A DNA stretch of 8,246 nucleotides from an uncultured Rhodospirillaceae bacterium (GTDB lineage: Bacteria; Pseudomonadota; Alphaproteobacteria; RF32; CAG-239), in the NCBI GenBank assembly GCA_900313155.1, contig OMQE01000085.1:1-8246 (forward strand). Direction: 5' to 3'. Positions 1-5,793 of the stretch are shown here, in pieces. The notes beneath the pieces are model-generated. The model was not told the DNA's origin and made no database searches. It worked only from the letters and a program-made list of their open reading frames with translations. Position numbers and translations under genes: made by a program. Numbering within the stretch: position 1 is the stretch's first letter; every line of letters begins with the position of its first letter.

Positions 1-351
1 ATGTTTTTGCAAAGCATCAATTTCTTTCTGTTGGCGCGCCAACTCATCTTCGCCGGCCTGAATTTTTTTAGCCGCCTCACGCATTTTGCGGTTCACCGCA
101 TCTAATTCGTCCTTAACCTGATTAGCTTGTTGTTCCATTTGAGCGCTTTGCTGCTTAACCCGTTTGGCGGCCGCTTCTATTTGCGCCAAATCGTCTGCCG
201 AAAGGTTAGAACCTTTAGCCTCAAGTGTTTTTTGCAAAGCAGCCGAAATATCTTTTTTCGGCGGAAGCGGTGCCACCGTTATTTTGGCATGAACCGTATA
301 TAGCGGGGTAGCTAACAAAGCAAATAATATGAGCAGTCTGATTTTCGTCAC
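1..351 (-). CDS. envC: Exported coiled-coil protein, N-terminal part; probable murein hydrolase activator EnvC
   Basis: The 5' 117 codons of a gene that runs off the left edge. A GTG start at 351 is preceded by AGAGGA (362-357) with 5 nt spacing. The gpmI stop TAG lies in the same frame four codons upstream, so no earlier start in this frame is possible, and the first in-frame ATG is about 70 codons in. Residues 1-22 form a Sec signal peptide (TKIRLL, a hydrophobic core, then a VHA cleavage site). From about residue 38 the chain is rich in Gln, Glu, Lys and Ala with heptad-like spacing, typical of a long periplasmic coiled coil. EnvC proteins have this build, followed by a LytM/M23 domain that would lie outside the window; they activate amidases for septal peptidoglycan splitting. 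The gpmI-envC order is common in proteobacteria and is the main reason for the name. The catalytic-like domain is not visible, so another exported coiled-coil protein is possible. Confidence 0.65.
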   Translation of the reverse strand, partial: MTKIRLLILFALLATPLYTVHAKITVAPLPPKKDISAALQKTLEAKGSNLSADDLAQIEAAAKRVKQQSAQMEQQANQVKDELDAVNRKMREAAKKIQAGEDELARQQKEIDALQKH

Positions 352-360
352 GATTTTCCT

Positions 361-1890
361 CTATTTAATTAAGAGCGAGTGACCGGTCATTTCGCTTGGT
401 TGTTCTAAACCGAGCAAGTCTAACAAGGTTGGTGAGATATCTGCCAAGCGACCATCTTTTAGACCTTTAACATCTGCCGGTGCATTATATAAAACGGCAC
501 GAACCTTGCCAACCGTATGCGCCGTATATGGCTGCCCTGTGGTTTCGTCTATCATCTTTTCAACATTTCCGTGGTCAGCCGTTACCAAAAGAACACCGTT
601 CATTTCTTTAATGGCATTAACCACGCGTCCCAAACATTCGTCAACCGCCGCTACAGCCTTGAGCGCCGCACTCATAATACCTGTATGTCCAACCATATCG
701 CCGTTGGCATAATTACAGATAATAGTATCGTATTTTCCGCTTTTAATGGCATCAACCAAGGCATCGGTCACTTCATAAATGCTCATTTCCGGCTTCAAAT
801 CATAGGTGGCAACTTTCGGACTGTTAATCAAAATACGGTCTTCGCCTTTGAACATTCTTTCTTCACCACCGTTAAAGAAGAATGTGACATGGGCATATTT
901 TTCGGTTTCAGCAATACGCAGTTGCGTCAATCCGTGGTTAGCCACCACTTCGCCATATATATTCTTCAAAGCTTCCGGCGCAAAAATTGTTTTCATAAAA
1001 CGGTTGTGGTCAACCGAATATTCCGCCATGCCGACATTGATGGAAAAATGCACAATTTTCTGGCGCTTAAAGCCATCAAACTTGTCATCTGCCAAAGCAT
1101 ATAAAATTTCGCGGGCGCGGTCGGCACGGAAATTTGCCATCAAAACGGCATCACCGTCATTTGCTCCTTCATAGTCGCCGATAACGCACGGCACCACAAA
1201 TTCATCGGTTACACCGGCACCGTAAGAAGCGCTCATTGCTTCGTCGGCGGAGGAATAGCGCTTGCCGTTAGCCGACACAATATTATTATAAGCAAGTTCA
1301 ACACGGTCCCAACGCTTGTCACGGTACATGGCATAAAAACGACCTGAAAGTGTGGCAATACGCACATTATCCATACTCTTAACGGCATCACTAAATTCAC
1401 GCAAAAAGCCTTGCGCCGAACTTGGCGGTGTATCGCGACCGTCCAAAAAGGCGTGAACATTAACCTTAATGCCGTTGTGATTAAGAATGTCACAAAGGGC
1501 AACCATGTGCGCCTGATGCGAATGCACGCCGCCCGGCGACATCAACCCCATCAAGTGGCAGGTTTTGCCGTTGTTTTTTAGTGTGTCTATCAACTCTACA
1601 ACAACCGGATTCTTTTCTAGGCTATGGTCGGCAATGGCTTGGTCTATTTTCGGTAAATCTTGCATTACCACGCGACCGGCACCCAAATTCATGTGTCCCA
1701 CTTCCGAGTTGCCCATTTGTCCTGCCGGCAAGCCGACATCTAAACCGCTGGTTTCAACCAATGCCGTCGGGCAAGTTTCAACAAGTTTATGCCAATTTGG
1801 TGTGTTGCCTTGTTCTATGGCATTATCTGCGGTAATTTTTTCTCTGTATCCCCAGCCGTCCAAAATGAGTAACATAACCGGTTTTTGCAT
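361..1890 (-). CDS. gpmI: 2,3-bisphosphoglycerate-independent phosphoglycerate mutase
   Basis: Cytosolic glycolytic/gluconeogenic enzyme that interconverts 3-phosphoglycerate and 2-phosphoglycerate through a phosphoserine, using two Mn(II)-type metal ions. The 509-residue length matches the family (about 510). Visible family motifs in order: LDGWG with metal ligand D11; GNSEVGH with the phosphorylated S62; GGVHSHQ with H123; LDGRDTPP (149-156); GRFYAMYRDKRWDR (183-196); NFRADRAR (253-260); EKYAHVTFFFNGG with K331; NYANGDMVGHTG with D398 and H402; TADHGNVE with D439 and H440; and H458. All expected metal and catalytic residues appear intact. The start is supported by AGGA 8 nt upstream and by the usual short N-terminus before LDGWG. 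The gene is followed after 9 nt by the probable envC, whose ribosome-binding site overlaps this stop codon, so the two are very likely co-transcribed and translationally coupled. Confidence 0.98.
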   Translation of the reverse strand: MQKPVMLLILDGWGYREKITADNAIEQGNTPNWHKLVETCPTALVETSGLDVGLPAGQMGNSEVGHMNLGAGRVVMQDLPKIDQAIADHSLEKNPVVVELIDTLKNNGKTCHLMGLMSPGGVHSHQAHMVALCDILNHNGIKVNVHAFLDGRDTPPSSAQGFLREFSDAVKSMDNVRIATLSGRFYAMYRDKRWDRVELAYNNIVSANGKRYSSADEAMSASYGAGVTDEFVVPCVIGDYEGANDGDAVLMANFRADRAREILYALADDKFDGFKRQKIVHFSINVGMAEYSVDHNRFMKTIFAPEALKNIYGEVVANHGLTQLRIAETEKYAHVTFFFNGGEERMFKGEDRILINSPKVATYDLKPEMSIYEVTDALVDAIKSGKYDTIICNYANGDMVGHTGIMSAALKAVAAVDECLGRVVNAIKEMNGVLLVTADHGNVEKMIDETTGQPYTAHTVGKVRAVLYNAPADVKGLKDGRLADISPTLLDLLGLEQPSEMTGHSLLIK

Positions 1891-1937
1891 TTTATTTTTC
1901 CTTTCTTTATTTCTGCAAAGTAATTTAAACTGACACC

Positions 1938-1943
1938 ATTATA
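1938..1943 (-). promoter_or_regulatory. Candidate -10 box for gpmI
   Basis: The minus strand reads TATAAT at 1943-1938, a perfect sigma-70-type -10. No good -35 box is present at 16-18 bp upstream (CTTTTA or similar), so the promoter would be weak or activator-dependent. The predicted transcript start, near 1931, would give a leader of about 40 nt that contains the AGGA ribosome-binding site. Confidence 0.4.
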
Positions 1944-2026
1944 TATAATAAAACAAAATTTAAAAGCACTATTTATAATTTTATAAACAGGCTTATTTTT
2001 ATAAAGGGTAAAAAAAACAATTTTTA

Positions 2027-2054
2027 TTGACATATCAAAATGTATCCATAAACT
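2027..2054 (+). promoter_or_regulatory. Candidate sigma-70 promoter of the porin operon
   Basis: A perfect TTGACA -35 at 2027-2032, a 16-bp spacer, then TAAACT (four of six consensus bases) at 2049-2054. Transcription would begin near 2061, leaving an 18-nt leader that contains AGGA at 2069-2072, 6 nt before the porin ATG. It is the best -35 match in any intergenic stretch of the window and sits where the porin needs it. Confidence 0.5.
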
Positions 2055-2078
2055 TAATGTAAAAGGTTAGGAAAAACG

Positions 2079-3197
2079 ATGAAAAAATATGTTTTATTAT
2101 GCGGTTTGATGTGTGTAGCTTCAACGGCCAATGCCGGCGAGTGGATTTATGATGTTTCCGGCGTAGCAAACGGATTATACGGCTATTCAGACTATGCCAA
2201 GCGTTACAAAGCACAGCATAAACATCATCACACACCAATCAGCGGCGAAATTTATACTTATGCCGGATATCGTTTTGAAAACGGAACGGAATTTAAAATC
2301 GGTTTAGACGGACAGGCGGCTGACGGCAAGGAAGTGGAAGATTATAATCATGGAACATGGGGCGAAAATTTATATGCAACCATTGTGTCTGATTACGGTG
2401 AGTTCAATGTCGGGCAAGTTTATAATGCGGCATATCAGCTGGCTGTGGGGGCACCGTCGGTCGGGTATTTTAGGGTGAATAATTCTCCGATTACCGATTT
2501 TGTGGCTAACCCGAACTGGCAACGCCGACATCATAAAATTGCTTCTTACAGAACACTCAATTCAACCTATTTGAATACCGATGCCGATGCGCTGAAAGCA
2601 AGCTACATCACACCGCAATGGCATGGTGTAAAAGCGGCATTTTCATATACGCCGGACAGTTACTCCGAAGCCGGTTTAATCAATCGGAAAAGCCGGTATG
2701 ATAATCGTTCATCATACGCCGGCGGGGTATATTATAATGGGGTATTTGAGTGGTTTGAAATGGAAAGTTCGCTGGGTTATGCCTATAATCGCAAAAATAA
2801 TCAAGAAGCCTCGGCCGGTTTGAGCTTGTATCGCAAAGGCTGGACTTTGGGCGGTTCTTATCGCCAGAGTTGGACTACCGGCACAGATTATGCCTTAAAT
2901 GAGCGCACCAATGATGAACAGCCGTTTTTCTATGACGGTTACCGTGAGGGGAGGGCATTTAATATAGGGGTGAGCTACGAAATTGGGCCGTTTAAGACCG
3001 GTGTTTCGTATTTTGGCGCCTATGCCAAGAAAACCGATAATAAAGATAAAATCTTCAGTTGGGCAAATCGATTCGCTTTCAATAAATATGTGGCAATTTA
3101 TTTGACCGGCGCTTATGCCGAATATAAGGGAACAACAGACGGCGAAGACGGCAACAAAGGGTATGCGGCGGTGGCCGGTTTGGAACTAAGCTTTTAA
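2079..3197 (+). CDS. Porin-like outer-membrane beta-barrel protein
   Basis: 372-residue outer-membrane protein, probably a diffusion channel. Residues 1-19 are a Sec signal peptide (MKKYVLL start, hydrophobic core, TANA cleavage site before GEW). The mature chain is built of amphipathic strands rich in Tyr, Gly and aromatic residues separated by polar turns, and ends in AAVAGLELSF, an alternating strand with terminal Phe as recognised by the BAM complex. Residues 70-146 (FKIGLDGQAADGK, then YGEFNVGQVYNAAYQ and the region up to NPNW) resemble the strand-loop-3 part of general porins of the Gram-negative porin family. About 350 mature residues suits a 16-stranded trimeric porin. A His-rich stretch lies near the mature N-terminus (HKHHH, 47-51), with a second HH at 151-152. 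The start is set by AGGA at 6 nt. The next gene begins 12 nt later with a Shine-Dalgarno that overlaps this stop codon. Substrate cannot be read from sequence. Confidence 0.85.
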   Translation: MKKYVLLCGLMCVASTANAGEWIYDVSGVANGLYGYSDYAKRYKAQHKHHHTPISGEIYTYAGYRFENGTEFKIGLDGQAADGKEVEDYNHGTWGENLYATIVSDYGEFNVGQVYNAAYQLAVGAPSVGYFRVNNSPITDFVANPNWQRRHHKIASYRTLNSTYLNTDADALKASYITPQWHGVKAAFSYTPDSYSEAGLINRKSRYDNRSSYAGGVYYNGVFEWFEMESSLGYAYNRKNNQEASAGLSLYRKGWTLGGSYRQSWTTGTDYALNERTNDEQPFFYDGYREGRAFNIGVSYEIGPFKTGVSYFGAYAKKTDNKDKIFSWANRFAFNKYVAIYLTGAYAEYKGTTDGEDGNKGYAAVAGLELSF

Positions 3198-3209
3198 GGG
3201 ACGAACAGA

Positions 3210-3830
3210 ATGGCAGGGATTTTGGTGGCAGGGCAAAATGAGGATTTTGTGGCAGATTTACAAAATCAACTGTTGCGTTTTGTGCCGCAAACACAGTTTG
3301 TAACCGATTCGCCGGATATTGTCATTGTGGACGAAGATAAAGATATGTATGTTGATTTGCGCCAAAAATATCCGAATGTGCCGATAATTTTTTTGAAAAA
3401 CGGTGACGAGCAAAAAAGCGATGCTCTGAACATTTGTTTGCGCAAACCAATTCGTTTGATGCAAATTTTAGATGTGGTTCGTGCCGCTAATCATAAGTTG
3501 GACCATTCGACGGAGGGGTATTTGTGCTTTAACGGTTATGAATTGCGTCCGAGCCATAAAGAAATTGCGGATTTGCAAAACAACATTGTTATCAAATTAA
3601 CCGAAAAAGAAATAGAGATTATTAAATATCTTTACAAAAATGCCGCAAACGACGTCAGCAAGGCCGAGTTGCAAACCAATGTTTGGCAGTATAGTGAAGA
3701 AGTGACCACACACACGGTAGAAACGCATATCTATCGTCTACGGCAAAAGGTTGAAACAAACAATCGGCGCCTGATAGCAACAGACAACGGCAGATACAAA
3801 CTGGTTACCGACGAGGCGTCTGATGACTGA
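3210..3830 (+). CDS. OmpR-type winged-helix regulator with short, degenerate receiver domain
   Basis: 206-residue cytoplasmic DNA-binding protein. The C-terminal half (about 113-199) is a clear OmpR/PhoB winged helix: KLTEKEIEIIKYLYKN, then VWQYSEEVTTHTVETHIYRL containing the recognition helix, RQKVE, and the GRYKLV wing. The N-terminal domain (about 1-95) looks like a response-regulator receiver but is shorter than the usual 115-120 residues. It keeps a beta-3-like IVIVDE with D41 in the phosphoacceptor region and the KP pair at K79-P80. The acidic pair after beta-1 is replaced by a GQNED stretch, and the Thr/Ser after beta-4 is Lys63 (IIFLKNG). Phosphorylation is therefore doubtful and the protein may act without a kinase; none is encoded nearby. 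AAGGGA (3196-3201) lies 8 nt before the ATG and overlaps the porin stop. The next gene overlaps the 3' end by 8 nt. Likely targets are envelope genes, possibly its own operon (inference). Confidence 0.85.
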   Translation: MAGILVAGQNEDFVADLQNQLLRFVPQTQFVTDSPDIVIVDEDKDMYVDLRQKYPNVPIIFLKNGDEQKSDALNICLRKPIRLMQILDVVRAANHKLDHSTEGYLCFNGYELRPSHKEIADLQNNIVIKLTEKEIEIIKYLYKNAANDVSKAELQTNVWQYSEEVTTHTVETHIYRLRQKVETNNRRLIATDNGRYKLVTDEASDD

Positions 3831-4581
3831 ACAAAAGCAAAAAAAATTGCGTTTACGCCCAATACAGTTGCTCGCAAATGCGTTGGCTTATGTGGTGGCA
3901 AATCCGCTTTTTTGCTTATGCTTGTTTGTGGCCAATATGGCGTATATGCTTTTGTTTAGAGCCATTCACGGCGGAATTTCCAATCCGCTCAGTTTGGTTT
4001 GGTTGGTCGGATACTATATTTTTTGGTGCGTTTTCTATCGTTATTACTATGGTTTGCGCCCATATTTCTTTTTTAAAGCGGTAACAGACAGTTTAAAACC
4101 TTCGACAAAGGCGCTTGGTATTTTGTTTTTGGTGATGTTGATAATTGTTTTTATGCCAATGATGCCGCTGTTTTTGGGCTATGATGAGCTGTATTTGGAA
4201 TTTTATGAAAGTTATATGAAAATGTTTGAGGGACTTTCCAAGAAATCTGATGTGGGAGTGCCTTTGGAAAATATTTTGATGATATACGGCATTTTTGCTT
4301 TAGCGGCACCGGCATTAATTTGCAAGCCTTATATGTCTTGGATAGCATCGCTTTGCCGGCGAAGTCTGTCATTTACCGAAGCCGGCAACAAATTGCGCGG
4401 TAACTATTTGCCGTTGGTGCTGATTTCGTTTATGTTAACCACACCGGAAGCCCTTGCCGGCGAGCTTGATAAATTTTGGCATTTGCAAAATTGGTTTTCT
4501 TACAGTATCAGCGCTTTGCTGTTTGTTTACGCCAATATTGTTTTTGCAAAGATATATGATTTTTTCTATGTGAAAAACTGA
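3823..4581 (+). CDS. Unrecognised polytopic inner-membrane protein
   Basis: 252 residues, not assigned to any family. A basic N-terminus (KQKKLRLR) precedes about six hydrophobic segments: roughly 16-45, 56-78, 97-119, 150-173, 195-212 and 223-247. The basic start suggests a cytoplasmic N-terminus. The 120-149 stretch (DELYLEFYESYMKMFEGL) is a charged amphipathic loop, periplasmic if the first four segments are counted as drawn. A basic loop follows segment four (CRRSLSFTEAGNKLRGN, 178-194). No transporter, protease or kinase motif was seen. The start is supported by GAGG at 3813-3816, 6 nt upstream, inside the 3' end of the regulator gene; the genes overlap by 8 nt (ATGACTGA), so translation is probably coupled. 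The tight link to the regulator makes a sensing or transport role in the same pathway plausible, but that is inference from position only. Confidence 0.85.
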   Translation: MTEQKQKKLRLRPIQLLANALAYVVANPLFCLCLFVANMAYMLLFRAIHGGISNPLSLVWLVGYYIFWCVFYRYYYGLRPYFFFKAVTDSLKPSTKALGILFLVMLIIVFMPMMPLFLGYDELYLEFYESYMKMFEGLSKKSDVGVPLENILMIYGIFALAAPALICKPYMSWIASLCRRSLSFTEAGNKLRGNYLPLVLISFMLTTPEALAGELDKFWHLQNWFSYSISALLFVYANIVFAKIYDFFYVKN

Positions 4582-4662
4582 ACACCGAAATTAGTTATTT
4601 AGGGTGGGTATATCTTGTAAATATTTATTTTAATCCAAGAAAAAAAGGATATAATCCGACCT
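4582..4662 (+). promoter_or_regulatory. 81-nt gap before lptF with TATAAT next to the start codon
   Basis: A perfect TATAAT lies at 4650-4655, so transcription would start at about 4662-4663, on or next to the lptF ATG at 4663, implying a leaderless or nearly leaderless mRNA. The -35 is poor (TTTTAA at 4628-4633 with a 16-bp spacer, three of six matches). The only Shine-Dalgarno-like sequence, AAGGA at 4645-4649, is 13 nt from the ATG, much farther than the 5-9 nt used by the other genes here. TAATCC occurs twice (4631-4636 and 4652-4657), 21 bp apart, the second overlapping the -10. No intrinsic terminator was seen after the upstream operon, so read-through into lptF is possible. Confidence 0.45.
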
Positions 4663-5793
4663 ATGAAAATATTGAACCGATATATCTTTAAACAAGTTTT
4701 CATCGGCTTTTTGCTGGTGTGTTTTTCGTTGCTTACCATGCTGTGGTTAACGCAATCTTTGCGCTTTGTGGAAATGGTGACAAGACAAGGTTTGCCGGTG
4801 TATTTGTTTGCAGAAATGACATCGCTGTTGATGCCACGGGTGTTTAATGTATTATCACCGATTGCGGTGTTTGTTTCAGTATTGTTTGTATATAATCGCC
4901 TGATTACCGATCGGGAATTGGTGGCGATGCAATCGGCCGGCATCAGCCCATGGCAAGATGCCAAAGGTGCAATGTGTTTAGGAATGTTGCTGGCTGTGTT
5001 TAACATCTATGTGATGAATTGGGGAATCCCGCAAGCAGAAGCACATTTTCGCGATTTAGAGTGGCAAGTTAAAAACCATTTAACACACTTAATGTTTCGG
5101 GAAGGCGAATTTACGGATTTGAAAAACGGTGTGACGGTGTTTATTGATAAGCACGAAGATGATGGTTCTATCAGCGGCATTTTTGTCAGTGACGAGAGCA
5201 AGCCGAATATCAAAGTGACATTAACAGCCGAAAAAGGACGCATGATTAAAACCGATGCCGGCCCGCGGATTTTGTTTATTAACGGGGTGCGGCAAGAAAT
5301 CAATACGGAAACATTTAAGTTCAATACATTGGCTTTTTCGCGCTATTCGGCAGAGTTTAATAACACCGCCAGTTATCAGAAAAAAGATGCAACGGTGCGC
5401 GAAAAAAATGTGTTTGAGTTGCTCGATTCGGCATCAGATACATCTTTAGACAAGCAAGAAATGCGCAAAAATATTGTGGAAGGACATCGTCGAATTATTG
5501 AGCCTTGGTACAATTTGGTTTTTGCTTTGTTGGCTTGTGTCGGGTTATTGGTTGGGTTGTTCAACCGTCGTGGACAATTCAGAATTATTACAATAGAAGT
5601 TTTGTGTATGATTGCAATCAGCGGCGGAGATTTGGCTTTGACTAATTTAGCCGGTCGGTCGTTGTATATGCTCCCTCTTTTGTATGCAAATTGTTTAGTG
5701 CCGTTGGGTATATGTATTTATTTGCTTTGTTTTTACAATCCGTTTTATTTTAATCGTCATTATGGTAAAAGGACTGCCCATTATGAAAACTGA
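4663..5793 (+). CDS. lptF: LPS export permease LptF
   Basis: Inner-membrane subunit of the LptB2FG ABC exporter, which extracts lipopolysaccharide from the inner membrane and passes it to the periplasmic Lpt bridge. 376 residues, normal for the LptF/LptG family. TM1 is at about 11-30 after KILNRYIFKQ; TM2-TM3 at about 58-80 and 100-120 flank the coupling segment DRELVAMQSAGISPW (83-97) that contacts the ATPase LptB. The periplasmic beta-jellyroll spans about 130-260 (FREGEFTDLKNGVTVFID, later GPRILFINGVRQ). After EGHRRIIEPWYNLVFALLA (273-291) come TM4-TM6, about 283-300, 308-328 and 335-357. The EGEF...GVTVFI and FNRRGQ features fit LptF better than LptG. The N-terminus fits the family, so the ATG at 4663 is accepted despite the weak ribosome-binding site. 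lptD begins inside its 3' end (11-nt overlap). The usual lptG is not next to it. Confidence 0.93.
   Translation: MKILNRYIFKQVFIGFLLVCFSLLTMLWLTQSLRFVEMVTRQGLPVYLFAEMTSLLMPRVFNVLSPIAVFVSVLFVYNRLITDRELVAMQSAGISPWQDAKGAMCLGMLLAVFNIYVMNWGIPQAEAHFRDLEWQVKNHLTHLMFREGEFTDLKNGVTVFIDKHEDDGSISGIFVSDESKPNIKVTLTAEKGRMIKTDAGPRILFINGVRQEINTETFKFNTLAFSRYSAEFNNTASYQKKDATVREKNVFELLDSASDTSLDKQEMRKNIVEGHRRIIEPWYNLVFALLACVGLLVGLFNRRGQFRIITIEVLCMIAISGGDLALTNLAGRSLYMLPLLYANCLVPLGICIYLLCFYNPFYFNRHYGKRTAHYEN

Larger units (their letters stand above)
1891..2078. promoter_or_regulatory. Divergent A+T-rich intergenic region between gpmI and the porin gene
   Basis: 188 bp between two outward-facing genes. It holds a promoter candidate for each side, both ribosome-binding sites and a short A/T inverted repeat at 1972-1987 (TTTATAA, 2-nt centre, TTATAAA). 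No open reading frame of note, terminator hairpin or structured RNA was seen. Because both neighbours read outward, a terminator is not expected here. The inverted repeat could be an operator, but such matches arise easily in DNA this rich in A and T. Confidence 0.7.

Noticed and set aside
517..1104. 195-codon plus-strand open frame opposite gpmI
   Set aside because: It lies wholly antisense to a fully intact gpmI with all catalytic motifs, has no convincing ribosome-binding site and its translation looks like no protein family.
1565..1933. 122-codon plus-strand open frame opposite the gpmI 5' end
   Set aside because: Antisense shadow of the conserved N-terminal gpmI region; composition follows the complementary codons.
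4645..4657. GGAT-ATA-ATCC as a terminator hairpin
   Set aside because: The stem is only 4 bp, is not followed by a T run, and overlaps the TATAAT; it cannot act as an intrinsic terminator.
4599..5006. 135-codon minus-strand open frame over the lptF start
   Set aside because: Opposite to a well-supported LptF N-terminus, with a translation lacking domain features; judged a chance frame.
5762..5782. Longer lptD with start at 5762
   Set aside because: The added MVKGLPI spoils the short signal-peptide N-region and lacks a good ribosome-binding site, while AAAAGGA sits 9 nt before the ATG at 5783.
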